44,220 nt of DNA from Clostridiales bacterium. GTDB lineage: Bacteria > Bacillota > Clostridia > Oscillospirales > Oscillospiraceae. The stretch spans positions 1-44,220 of the forward strand of contig JAAYOP010000024.1 in NCBI GenBank assembly GCA_012520295.1. Direction: 5' to 3'. The notes under the pieces are model-generated. The model saw only the letters and a program-made list of their open reading frames with translations, made no database searches and was not told the DNA's origin. Shown here piece after piece: positions 7,885-16,155 of the stretch. The translations under genes were made by a program, and so were the position numbers. The stretch's first letter is position 1. Each line of letters opens with the position of its first letter.

Positions 7885-8631
7885 TTAAGGCCTGGGGTTT
7901 GGGTCCAATTCAATCGAATCGAATTCTGACGATAATTGATTTTTTATAGTATCCCACATTTTTTTTGCCTTTTCAAGCTGGGGAGCGGGAAATTGAAGCA
8001 GGGCGGAATTGCTGTTTTTAAGTCTGGCTCTGAAATCGGTAAACCCAAGCTCAAACAGTCTGCCTTCGCTTCTGTCTATTTTACCGAGCAGCCCGGCGGT
8101 AATGGGTGTTCCTGTTGGAATTCTGGTGGCCAGACATGAGTAGGAGGGCTTATCCCAGGTGAAGAGTCCGGCTTCACGGGAGAGCCGGCGAATATCCTGT
8201 TTTGTCAGGCCCTTTTCCCTCAGGGGCGACAGTATACCCAGCTCTCCAGCGGCCTTCATACCCGGCCGGTCATTTTCCATGTCGGAAGCGTTGCTGCCGT
8301 CCAGAACCGTTTCATACCCGTCCTCAGTCCCTTGCCTGATTATCAGGCCCATTATTATACTCTTGCAGTGGTAGCAACGCAAAGGGGAGTTATCAAGTAC
8401 CTTGGAATTGTCCAGGATGCTGTGGCGCAGTATTTTTAATCTGCCTTTTATCTGCCTGGCAAATTTTTCGGCATCCCGGAGTTCAAATTCAGGCTGGAAC
8501 TCTGTCTTCACATAATAAGCGCAGACATCGGCACTGCTTTTTACGGCGGCATAGAAAAGATAGGAGGAATCAACGCCGCCCGAGAATGCTATCGCTGCCT
8601 TTCGGTATTTCTTAAAAAAGTCTTCAAGCAT
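7885..8631 (-). CDS. larE: LarE-type ATP-dependent sulfur transferase
   Basis: LarE adenylates P2CMN and replaces carboxylate oxygen with sulfur for the nickel-pincer cofactor. The PP-loop SGGVDSS occupies residues 17-23. Cysteines occur as C86-x2-C89 and at C166 in KPSYSCLATR. C166 fits the sacrificial-cysteine position of the L. plantarum enzyme. The extra C-x2-C pair suggests the three-cysteine, Fe-S-cluster type of LarE instead (recalled, not verified). I choose ATG 8631, seven bases after AAAGGTG. An in-frame TTG at 8637 is only one base from that site. It is the first gene of the lar operon, and no clear promoter is seen in the 90 bases upstream. Confidence 0.9.
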   Translation of the reverse strand: MLEDFFKKYRKAAIAFSGGVDSSYLFYAAVKSSADVCAYYVKTEFQPEFELRDAEKFARQIKGRLKILRHSILDNSKVLDNSPLRCYHCKSIIMGLIIRQGTEDGYETVLDGSNASDMENDRPGMKAAGELGILSPLREKGLTKQDIRRLSREAGLFTWDKPSYSCLATRIPTGTPITAGLLGKIDRSEGRLFELGFTDFRARLKNSNSALLQFPAPQLEKAKKMWDTIKNQLSSEFDSIELDPNPRP

Positions 8632-8676
8632 AATCAAGCACCTTTCCTTATATGTCGGTAAGCTTGTCGGAATAGT

Positions 8677-8710
8677 AAAGGGCTGCGCGTTCTTCGGAAG
8701 GCAGCCCTTT
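8677..8710. terminator. hairpin between the DUF4340 gene and larE
   Basis: AAAGGGCTGC (8677-8686) and GCAGCCCTTT (8701-8710) are exact inverted repeats around a 14-base loop. The minus-strand RNA, following the DUF4340 stop, ends in CCCUUUACU. The plus strand carries the longer T-run. It either ends the ABC operon or attenuates readthrough into larE. Confidence 0.6.
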
Positions 8711-8724
8711 TTTCATAATTTTCT

Positions 8725-10224
8725 CTATGTGTGATAGATAAGAGGAATATCCCGGTCATCATTCAGTCGTTCAAAGGCATAGAGCAGGTTTTCAAGATTC
8801 TTGGTATAGATATAGTACTTGGGAACTCCGTCAACTATGCACGCATACTGTCGCTCATTGAGAGCCACCATCTCAAGTACCCGCTTGTCTCCGCTCATAA
8901 GGTTCATGGTGATTATATATTGAGGATCGGACAGATCGGCTCCCTCGGGTATTTCACCAATCTGGCGCAGGTTAAGTGTCCTTCCGTAAAGCCGCTTGGT
9001 GTTTGTTTCAGACAGCTTTTTACCGTTAAGGGTACCGACCGTTCTGACAACCTCAACACCGGAGCCTGTAACATCGTCATATCGCTCCAATTCCAGGTGG
9101 TATAAGTTGCCTGCCATATTATAATCAACAGATTGAACATCATGTATGCTCTGGATCCATACAGTGCGGTTGATGATGGTCATATAGCTCAAATCAAGCC
9201 AGGAAAAGGCTTCAGAGCCGTATGAGAGCAGCGTGAGCTCGGTTCCATTTTTCTTACATTCTTCATACTGGGAGGTGAAAGCGGCATAGTAATAGGCTCC
9301 GAATTCCTTGCCTATGGTTATGTCTATAAAGTTACCGGATATGTCGCGCATCTGCAGGCGAGCCGGATTGGAAAAGCCATATTCAGAAAGCTTGTCAGCA
9401 GGTATATCCATGACCACCCCGTGGAATTTAAGGGATGCCACAACGTCAAGAATGTTTTTCTGCACGTTTTCATCATTGCAGGATGCAACGGTGGGGGAGA
9501 GCATCACATAAGCCGAGGAAGTGATATTGCCTTCCATGGACAGATCAGTGTCAAGCATGATTTCAATGTCCGTACCGTCCCGCTGGGTAAGCTTGACCCA
9601 GTCGATATTGGCGTAAATATCCTCGTCCATATAGGATGGGAATACATCTATATTCCTGAACTCCAGCTCAGAGCGCATAATTAGATTGCCCAGGTAGTTA
9701 CCTATCGTATATACTATTTTGTCCTCATCGGTCATAACGTAGAAGTTGTGATCAACGGGAGTCGCATTTCCCACACGAAGAGTGATTGCCTTGTCCTCAA
9801 ATGTGAGTCTCATTGTGAACTGAGGGTCATCCAGGCCATATATAGATAAGTCGTCTGGTTTCTCCTCGATTTTCTCCATTGCCGTAAGGGATGTCATAGT
9901 AAACATCATGGAACGGAACTTGGAGGTGTCATATTCAAAAAACTTGGATTCGGGGGTTACATGGTAGGAAAGATTGCCCTCATTGTCTCTGATATAGTCA
10001 ATGCGAAGCTGGGATCCGTCTTTATAAAAGCTTTCAACCCTGACAAGCTTTTCCCCGTCTTCATTAACTATATAGTAAACGGGAGCGGTTGTCGCGGTTG
10101 GAGAGGGTGAGGCATTGGGATCTCTTGTGTCTGTATCGGGAAACAGCGAAAAGAGGAGTATGCCCAGCCCAAAAACAACCACCACAATGCCTGCTATAAT
10201 AATTTGTTTTAAGCCCTTGGACAT
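8725..10224 (-). CDS. DUF4340 membrane-anchored protein of an ABC/GldG system
   Basis: A 499-residue protein with one N-terminal membrane segment (about residues 8-28, IIIAGIVVVVFGLGILLF), a serine/threonine/proline linker and a large outside domain. The domain has the repeated beta-rich character of DUF4340 proteins, for example YGLDDPQFTMRLTF and later YGFSNPARLQMRD, two similar half-repeats. DUF4340 proteins typically accompany GldG-like proteins and ABC transporters; their biochemical role is not known. The ATG overlaps the GldG-like stop as TAATG. It is the last gene of the operon, followed by a hairpin. Confidence 0.82.
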   Translation of the reverse strand: MSKGLKQIIIAGIVVVVFGLGILLFSLFPDTDTRDPNASPSPTATTAPVYYIVNEDGEKLVRVESFYKDGSQLRIDYIRDNEGNLSYHVTPESKFFEYDTSKFRSMMFTMTSLTAMEKIEEKPDDLSIYGLDDPQFTMRLTFEDKAITLRVGNATPVDHNFYVMTDEDKIVYTIGNYLGNLIMRSELEFRNIDVFPSYMDEDIYANIDWVKLTQRDGTDIEIMLDTDLSMEGNITSSAYVMLSPTVASCNDENVQKNILDVVASLKFHGVVMDIPADKLSEYGFSNPARLQMRDISGNFIDITIGKEFGAYYYAAFTSQYEECKKNGTELTLLSYGSEAFSWLDLSYMTIINRTVWIQSIHDVQSVDYNMAGNLYHLELERYDDVTGSGVEVVRTVGTLNGKKLSETNTKRLYGRTLNLRQIGEIPEGADLSDPQYIITMNLMSGDKRVLEMVALNERQYACIVDGVPKYYIYTKNLENLLYAFERLNDDRDIPLIYHT

Positions 10225-11762
10225 TACAGGTGCCTCCTCCTGACCCAGACTATGATACTCAGGACAATTATCAATGCAGGTATGCCGATAAGAAATACCC
10301 AGAATACCATATTGGCCTGCCAGGTGCGTATGGTAAGGATGTTTGTTTCAAAATCCTTGTCGGGAATAACAATGCCCTCGCTGTACTCGGAAATGTAGTT
10401 GAGGCATGCCCCAAGATAGTCTCTGTTCAGGAAAGCCGATGTTTCGAGCACGCTTTCCGTTATCATCCCCACATTGCAGAAAAGCACGCTGCTCCGGGTG
10501 TAGTTCAGATTTTTATCCGCCACTATACGCTCGGACAGGACAGTCATATTAAAGGGACCCACAGCGTCCGTCTCCTGCTGGTCATAGCCCATGGCAGCCT
10601 GATCTATCGGCTTTGCATATGAGGTCTCCGAGGATGTCATCAATACGCTTACGGTATTTATGCCTGTCTGGGTCTCTGTCAGTTCTATGCTCAGAGCGCC
10701 GGGTATCATGGCATAGTGGTTTTTGTATTGGAGATTGCTTGTTATACCCTCAAAGATTTTAATTTCGGGAATAACATAAGACGGAAAGCCGCTGTGGCTC
10801 TGACGGGAGTCGAATATGACCTGATCCTGATACCTTACTCCCCATTCCTCGAAAAACAGGGAAAGGTTTTTCAGCTCATCGGTGACATTGGGGGTCATCG
10901 CGATCAGGGCATCGCCGCCTCTTTCAAAATATGCGTCCAGTTTTTTCATTTCTTCTGTTGTGAAGTCTTTAGTGGGCGCGTTAATAATAATCAGGGTAAC
11001 ATCTTCAGGGATCTCCTCCCTGAGAAGATTGATGTTTGTTATCTCATAGTTTGCGTAGTTGAGAAGGGTATCCAGCTCGTCTACATTATACCTTTCGTTG
11101 TGTCCCCTGATATAGGCGGCTTTTGAGATTTGTTCGCTTGTAACGAAAAGTATGCCAGATGTAATCCTCTGCTCGGCGCGAAGTCCCACATAGTAGGTGG
11201 TTCCGGTCCTCTCGTCCGTTCTGGAGGAATAAAGGTTGTGAGGAGAGAGCTTTTTAAACCTCTTTGAGCTCTCGATGATTATATCATTGGTATATATGTT
11301 CCCCAGAGCATTATATTGCTCAACGACTTTAGGATTTAAGTTGGGGTTGATGTAGCGTACGGAGATTTTTCCTTTGCCAAGGGTTTCATATCTTTGCAGG
11401 ATCTCATAAATGTTGCCCAGGAGATTTACCGAGCCTGAGCTGGATATAGGCGCATCCCGGTAGGCTGTTTCTTCAGCCAGGACGGTAATGGTTATTGGCT
11501 CGTTTAAATCCGCAAGAACTTCCTTTGTGTCTTCCGAGATTTCAAAGAGCCGTTCACTGGTCATATCCACTTCCCAGACAAACCTGTCCGTCATATAGCC
11601 GACAAAAACATTTATCAGTATGACGGCTATTATAAATATGACTGTAAGGGCTGTCGCCAGTGTTCCGTATTTAAACTTCCGGCTTTTTATTTCTTCCTGC
11701 TCCGCCGCAAGCTCCACATCCAATATGCCCTCATTGAGGTATTCATTCTTTTTATTTTTCAT
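10224..11762 (-). CDS. GldG-like ABC transporter auxiliary protein
   Basis: A 512-residue protein with a membrane segment near residues 33-55, a long extracytoplasmic part and a C-terminal membrane segment (MVFWVFLIGIPALIIVLSII) ending in RRRHL. The layout and the segment starting VDMTSERLFEISEDT match the GldG/ABC-type auxiliary family (DUF7088 plus a Gly-Asn-like middle domain). In Bacteroidetes GldG works with GldA and GldF in gliding. In Clostridia the homologues occur without gliding and their cargo is unknown. It lies 15 bases after the permease and overlaps the DUF4340 gene by one base. Confidence 0.85.
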   Translation of the reverse strand: MKNKKNEYLNEGILDVELAAEQEEIKSRKFKYGTLATALTVIFIIAVILINVFVGYMTDRFVWEVDMTSERLFEISEDTKEVLADLNEPITITVLAEETAYRDAPISSSGSVNLLGNIYEILQRYETLGKGKISVRYINPNLNPKVVEQYNALGNIYTNDIIIESSKRFKKLSPHNLYSSRTDERTGTTYYVGLRAEQRITSGILFVTSEQISKAAYIRGHNERYNVDELDTLLNYANYEITNINLLREEIPEDVTLIIINAPTKDFTTEEMKKLDAYFERGGDALIAMTPNVTDELKNLSLFFEEWGVRYQDQVIFDSRQSHSGFPSYVIPEIKIFEGITSNLQYKNHYAMIPGALSIELTETQTGINTVSVLMTSSETSYAKPIDQAAMGYDQQETDAVGPFNMTVLSERIVADKNLNYTRSSVLFCNVGMITESVLETSAFLNRDYLGACLNYISEYSEGIVIPDKDFETNILTIRTWQANMVFWVFLIGIPALIIVLSIIVWVRRRHL

Positions 11763-11777
11763 TCTGGGGCACCTCCG

Positions 11778-12482
11778 TTAGCTCCAGCGCTTCTTTTCCA
11801 GGACGCGAACGGTCAGGAAAACAAAGACGGCAGAAACACTGATGTAATAGAAAAAGTCGGCTACAGAAAAAACACCCATTGTAAAGGTGTTGAACCTGCG
11901 GTAAAGGGATACCCAATAAAGGATAGCCCTAATCCAGTCAACCTTTATAAGAGTGTAAATAAGGTCCATAATCAGAAGCCCCAGGAATATTCCGAGACTG
12001 GCTATAGCCGATACCAGTTGATTCTCGGTCAGCGAAGAGATAAAGACTCCGATTGAGATGTATACTGAGGCAGCTGCTATAATTGCTATATAGTTGCCAA
12101 TCACAATTGCCATATTGGGTTTTCCGAATGCGGCGACAATTAAGACATAAATTACCGTGAGGGCCAGGCCGATAAGATATACCGTCAGGGCGGCGAAAAG
12201 CTTGCCCAGCACTATCCCGGAAGCCCTTACAGGGGCTGTCAGCAAAAGCTGGTCTGTCCTCTGTTTATAGTCCTCACTGAATGTGCGCATTGTGAGAATT
12301 GGGATTACAAATATCAGGCTGTAGAGCATGATATTGAATACGATGGGCAGGTTGCTTCTGCCCTGAAGCAAATTGGTTATATAAAATACGAGATTCATTA
12401 TCAGCGAAAAGGCTGCTATAAACACAAAGCCCAGGGGTGAGGAGAAGTAGCCTCTCAAATCCCGTTTATATATTGCCGACAT
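11778..12482 (-). CDS. ABC-2 type permease (GldF-like)
   Basis: A 234-residue integral membrane protein with about six hydrophobic segments, including FVFIAAFSLIMNLVFYI near the N-terminus and FYYISVSAVFVFLTVRV at the C-terminus. The pattern is that of ABC-2/GldF permeases. I place the start at ATG 12482 (MSAIYKRDL), because AAGGAGGG at 12491-12498 stands nine bases upstream and the ATPase gene stops one base before it. A longer reading from 12518 would run back into the ATPase gene and lacks a site of its own. It probably pairs with the ATPase upstream and the GldG-like protein downstream. Confidence 0.88.
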   Translation of the reverse strand: MSAIYKRDLRGYFSSPLGFVFIAAFSLIMNLVFYITNLLQGRSNLPIVFNIMLYSLIFVIPILTMRTFSEDYKQRTDQLLLTAPVRASGIVLGKLFAALTVYLIGLALTVIYVLIVAAFGKPNMAIVIGNYIAIIAAASVYISIGVFISSLTENQLVSAIASLGIFLGLLIMDLIYTLIKVDWIRAILYWVSLYRRFNTFTMGVFSVADFFYYISVSAVFVFLTVRVLEKKRWS

Positions 12483-12483
12483 T

Positions 12484-13584
12484 TTATTCGCCCTCCTTGC
12501 TTTCAAAAGATTGCTCATCGGAACGAGAGATATTGAGCTTCAGGTCTTCATTTTCGAAGGCCGCCGGGGCATGAGAGCCCGAAGCTTTTGCGGCTCTGCC
12601 CCCTGTACCGATTGCTCCGGATCTTGGCTTTTTGGAACTCTTGCCTGCTTTCTTTTTCTCGTCCACAAGACTTATAAAAATGTCTTCAAGGGAGAGGTCC
12701 ATTGATTTGAGCTGCAGGATTGGGTAACCTGCCCTGGCCAGTGCCGTGAACATGGGCTTGCGGATATCGATATTCGGACGGGCTTCCACAATATAATCAT
12801 AGGAGCCCTGCTCGGACTGCATGGTAACATCGGCAAACTGCACACCCTCCACGCTCCGAAGCAAATTTCTGACCGCGTCTCTGGGACCGGCAATCCTGAT
12901 TGACAGCTTCCTGTCTCCCGTTATGAGTGCAGAAAGGTTTTCGGGCTTGTCGTCGGCAACAATTTGGCCGTTGTTGATAACCAAAACTCTTTCGCAGATT
13001 GCGGATACTTCCTGCAGGATATGCGTAGAGAGTATGATTGTCCTGTTTTTACCCAGATTTTTAATAACATTTCTGATTTCAATAATCTGCTTTGGGTCAA
13101 GACCGACTGTAGGCTCGTCCAGTATCAGTACCTCCGGATTGCCTATCAGAGCCTGGGCAAGTCCGACGCGTTGCTTATATCCCTTTGACAGGTTTCGAAT
13201 CAGCCTTTTAAAATGATCCCTGAGACCGACAAGCTCACATATCTCATCAATATGCTTTTTCCTTTTTAGCTTTACGTGTTTTAAGTCGTATATAAAGTTC
13301 AGATACTCCTCGACAGTCATATCAAGATATAGGGGCGGCTGCTCGGGAAGATAGCCGATTTTCTTTTTCGCCGTCACAGGGTCTTCCAACACATCAATTC
13401 CGCCTATTCTGGCTGCGCCTGAATTTGCTGAGATATAGCCTGTGATGATATTCATTGTCGTGGTCTTGCCGGCACCGTTTGGACCCAGAAATCCAACAAT
13501 TTCTCCTTCATTGACCGTGAAAGAGATGCGGTCGATGCCCCTTTTTTTGCCATATGTCTTTGTGAGGCTGGATACTTCAATCAT
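12484..13584 (-). CDS. ABC transporter ATP-binding protein (GldA-like)
   Basis: The ATPase of the four-gene ABC system, 366 residues. It has Walker A GPNGAGKTT at 34-42, a Q-loop in YLPEQPP at 78-84, the signature LSKGYKQRVG at 132-141 and Walker B LILDEP at 153-158. The C-terminal 60 or so residues are lysine-, serine- and alanine-rich and look disordered, an unusual tail for this family. I choose ATG 13584 (MIEVSSLTKTYG). It follows AGGGAGGG with good spacing and matches the usual N-terminus. The longer frame back to 13650 is not supported. Cargo is unknown. Confidence 0.93.
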   Translation of the reverse strand: MIEVSSLTKTYGKKRGIDRISFTVNEGEIVGFLGPNGAGKTTTMNIITGYISANSGAARIGGIDVLEDPVTAKKKIGYLPEQPPLYLDMTVEEYLNFIYDLKHVKLKRKKHIDEICELVGLRDHFKRLIRNLSKGYKQRVGLAQALIGNPEVLILDEPTVGLDPKQIIEIRNVIKNLGKNRTIILSTHILQEVSAICERVLVINNGQIVADDKPENLSALITGDRKLSIRIAGPRDAVRNLLRSVEGVQFADVTMQSEQGSYDYIVEARPNIDIRKPMFTALARAGYPILQLKSMDLSLEDIFISLVDEKKKAGKSSKKPRSGAIGTGGRAAKASGSHAPAAFENEDLKLNISRSDEQSFESKEGE

Positions 13585-13662
13585 CCTGTGCGCCCTCCCT
13601 GGTTTATAGACTTTGACCGGATATATTACGAGCTTTTCCTGCAAAAACATAATTCACTATTA

Positions 13663-13688
13663 AGTATAGCCAAAACCGGCATTTTGGC
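13663..13688 (-). promoter_or_regulatory. possible promoter and palindromic operator of the ABC operon
   Basis: On the minus strand TATACT (13663-13668) could be a -10. Directly upstream is an inverted repeat, GCCAAAA (13669-13675) and TTTTGGC (13682-13688), which would cover the spacer. The -35 match is poor. The palindrome next to the -10 suggests a repressor or activator site, but this is inference. Confidence 0.35.
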
Positions 13689-13984
13689 CATAATATCATG
13701 ATACATTCGGTGGTTTGTTAAAAAACTTTAACGAGAATACTGTGTAGGCAAATACAGCAGCTTGTACAAAATATGTAAAATTATCTCTTAATAACGAAGA
13801 TATTATATAGTTGCAGTGCGGTTATTATACCATTGTATTATTAGTTTTACAAGAATTATTGCCTGGGGAGTGGGTGCATATAATGGCTGGCCTTCAATAT
13901 ACTGTATTTTCCATGCGCCTGATCAGATTTGATTTAAAAGGTCAGGCGAGATTTATGGAGTATTGACATAAATGAAAAAAACAG

Positions 13985-14013
13985 TTGCATTTTAGCGGCT
14001 CTTGTGCTAAAAT
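13985..14013 (+). promoter_or_regulatory. promoter of rpmE
   Basis: TTGCAT (13985-13990) and TAAAAT (14008-14013) are 17 bases apart, with TGC at 14005-14007 as an extended -10. Transcription would start near 14019-14020. The rest of the gap between the ABC ATPase and rpmE (about 13689-13984) shows no gene I can support. Confidence 0.65.
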
Positions 14014-14018
14014 ACGCA

Positions 14019-14048
14019 TGCGTTAAATGCGGGGGTGCATTTAACGCA
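14019..14048 (+). promoter_or_regulatory. inverted repeat at the rpmE transcription start
   Basis: TGCGTTAAATGC (14019-14030) and GCATTTAACGCA (14037-14048) form a perfect 12-base inverted repeat around GGGGGT. It begins where transcription is expected to start. It could be an operator for a dimeric regulator or a 5' hairpin of the rpmE mRNA. There is no T-run after it. Confidence 0.55.
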
Positions 14049-14120
14049 CTGAAGACTTTATGAGTTATTTTGATTGCTCACGAGCCTTTTGAGATTATGT
14101 GGAGAAAGAGGTGAACGAAA

Positions 14121-14324
14121 ATGAAGGAAGGTATCCATCCCAAATATCAAAAAACTACAATACGATGCGCGTGTGGAGAGGTTTTTGAGACCGGCTCCAC
14201 TAAGAAGGATATCAAAGTTGAAATCTGCTCAAAGTGTCACCCCTTTTTCACTGGAAAGCAGAAGCTGGTTGATACCAGCGGGCGTGTTGACAAGTTCAAC
14301 AGGAAATTTGGCCTGAGCAATTAG
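14121..14324 (+). CDS. rpmE: 50S ribosomal protein L31, zinc-binding form
   Basis: Ribosomal protein L31 of 67 residues, part of the 50S subunit near the central protuberance. [10 protein letters not shown] at the N-terminus and HPFFTGKQ near residue 40 are family hallmarks. Cysteines C16, C18, C36 and C39 show the zinc-binding (C+) form. AAAGAGGTG at 14105-14113 precedes the ATG. The gene has its own promoter with a palindrome at the start site and its own terminator, so it is transcribed alone. Confidence 0.96.
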   Translation: MKEGIHPKYQKTTIRCACGEVFETGSTKKDIKVEICSKCHPFFTGKQKLVDTSGRVDKFNRKFGLSN

Positions 14325-14345
14325 TTTTTTTGATATTCGTCGTGT

Positions 14346-14373
14346 AAACCCGCGCATTTTGCGCGGGTTTTAG
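14346..14373 (+). terminator. rpmE terminator
   Basis: AAACCCGCGC (14346-14355), loop ATTTT, then GCGCGGGTTT (14361-14370) followed by TAG. This is a strong GC-rich hairpin ending in Ts, 22 bases after the rpmE stop. Confidence 0.85.
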
Positions 14374-14412
14374 TATTATGTTGCGCGTTACAGGAAAACG
14401 GAGGCAGGTAAA

Positions 14413-14922
14413 ATGGCGTTTATAGAGCAGGATTTGAACAAGCTCAACCTAAACCCCTTTGAGATGATAGGCGGAAGCTGGATGCTGATAACTGCCGGTA
14501 CCGAAGACAGCTTCAATTCGATGACTGCTTCCTGGGGCGGTATGGGCTTTCTCTGGAACAAAAATGTGGTGTTTACCTTTATAAGACCTGAAAGATACAC
14601 TTATGAATTCACCGAAAAAAACGAATTGTTTTCAATTTCTTTCTTTGAGGAGCGATATAGACAGCAACTTTATATAATGGGCAACGCCAGCGGAAGGGAT
14701 ATTGACAAAGTTGCCGAGTGCCGTTTTACTCCCGTTTTCCATCAGGGCTGCCCGTATTATAAAGAGGCTTCTCTGGTTCTGATATGCAGGAAGATTTATT
14801 TCGATGATCTCAAAAAGGAAAACATGGCCCGGTTGGGAAAAACAATATACAGCAACAATATGGGGATTCATCGTATGTATATAGGAGAAGTATTAAAAAC
14901 CTTGAAAAAGGAAAGTGGTTAG
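14413..14922 (+). CDS. flavin reductase-like, FMN-binding domain protein
   Basis: A 169-residue protein of the flavin reductase-like FMN-binding family (split-barrel flavin-binding fold). Characteristic parts are the DSFNSMTASWGGMGFLW segment near residues 36-52, where the family binds flavin phosphate, and the following FIRPERYTYEF. Such proteins bind FMN and can reduce flavins or pass electrons in anaerobes, but the partner is not shown here. A GGAGGCAGG site precedes the ATG. It opens a plus-strand run continuing with the glycosyltransferase 46 bases later. Confidence 0.85.
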   Translation: MAFIEQDLNKLNLNPFEMIGGSWMLITAGTEDSFNSMTASWGGMGFLWNKNVVFTFIRPERYTYEFTEKNELFSISFFEERYRQQLYIMGNASGRDIDKVAECRFTPVFHQGCPYYKEASLVLICRKIYFDDLKKENMARLGKTIYSNNMGIHRMYIGEVLKTLKKESG

Positions 14923-14967
14923 AGAGCAACCATGCTTAAGGGCGAAATGGAGGCTTAGTGGGAGCAA

Positions 14968-16155
14968 ATGAGTATTCTGAGGATTGGGCAGTTTTCAGAA
15001 AGCTTTATCCCAATAGTTGACGGCGTTGGCAGGGTTGTATTTAACTATGCGTCAAAACTGGCGGAAAGAGGACATGAATGCTATGTTATTACTCCCATGA
15101 CCGACACGGGGTTTCGGGGGAGATATCCCTTTGAAATAGTTGATTACAATAGTATAACCGTTCCGCGGACGCCCCAGTACAGGATGGGGTTGGCGACCCT
15201 AGACAAGCATTACAAAGACCGTGTGGAAATGATTGAGTTTGATATTATTCACGCGCATACTCCCTTTGCGGCCGGTATGGAGGCAATGCGGCTTTCCAAA
15301 AAACACAAATGCCCGGTTATAGGCACATTTCACTCCAAATATTATGACGATTTTTATAAAGCTACCGGGGCGGAGCTGATTGCAAATCTGGGAGTAAAAT
15401 ACGTAGTGAAGTTCTATGAAAAGTGTGACGAGGTATGGACGGTTAGCCAAAACTCCGCGGAAACTCTCAGAGAATACGGATACGGCGGTGACATTACAAT
15501 AATTGAAAACGGAACGTCTCTGTCTGAACCTTTTCCGGAAGATGAGAGAGCCGCCCGCAAAATGTTCGGACTGACGGGAGAAGGGCACATATTGCTTTAT
15601 GTAGGCCAGCTTGACTGGAAAAAGAATATCATTCAACTCCTGGAGGCCTCCAAATACCTGCGCCGGGAGGGCATGAATTTCAGGCTTGTTATGGCCGGAC
15701 AAGGCTCGGACGGAGAGGATATTCGCCAGAAGGCCTGTGAAATGGGCCTTGGCGAGATTATAACCTTTACCGGACATATTACAGATATGGATTTGTTAAA
15801 CGGGCTTTACCAGTGCGCAGACCTGTTGGTTTTCCCATCTACCTATGATACATCCTCGCTGGTACTGAGAGAAGCGGCTGCTATGTGCACACCCTCTGTT
15901 GTCGTCAGCCAAAGCGCTCCCGCTGAGGTTATCAGGGATGGCATTAACGGCTATGTATCCGAGAATACCCCGGGGAGTCTTGCCGGGAAGATTGCCCAGG
16001 CTCTGAGCGATAAGACAAAAAACGCCTGTGTAGGGAAGGAAGCCAGAAAAACAATCCCGGTAGATTGGGAAGTAGTCATTGACCGGGTAATCAGCAGATA
16101 TTTCTATCTTTATGATGAATATAAGAATAAAGGCAGGTCTGATAACAACGGATAA
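14968..16155 (+). CDS. GT4-family glycosyltransferase
   Basis: A 395-residue retaining glycosyltransferase of the GT-B fold. The acceptor domain starts with FSESFIPIVDGVGRVV, the usual GT4 opening, and the donor domain begins near LLYVGQLDWKKN. The nucleotide-sugar region FPSTYDTSSLVLREA carries an aspartate where many members have the first glutamate of the E-x7-E motif; E of REA is the second. The closest style is that of diacylglycerol or phosphatidylinositol glycosyltransferases, so a glycolipid product is possible but not proven. Its 3' end overlaps the proposed hflX start by 44 bases. Confidence 0.87.
   Translation: MSILRIGQFSESFIPIVDGVGRVVFNYASKLAERGHECYVITPMTDTGFRGRYPFEIVDYNSITVPRTPQYRMGLATLDKHYKDRVEMIEFDIIHAHTPFAAGMEAMRLSKKHKCPVIGTFHSKYYDDFYKATGAELIANLGVKYVVKFYEKCDEVWTVSQNSAETLREYGYGGDITIIENGTSLSEPFPEDERAARKMFGLTGEGHILLYVGQLDWKKNIIQLLEASKYLRREGMNFRLVMAGQGSDGEDIRQKACEMGLGEIITFTGHITDMDLLNGLYQCADLLVFPSTYDTSSLVLREAAAMCTPSVVVSQSAPAEVIRDGINGYVSENTPGSLAGKIAQALSDKTKNACVGKEARKTIPVDWEVVIDRVISRYFYLYDEYKNKGRSDNNG

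Noticed and set aside
12483-12518. Longer start of the ABC permease
   Set aside because: The extra codons overlap the ATPase gene, while AAGGAGGG stands right before ATG 12482.
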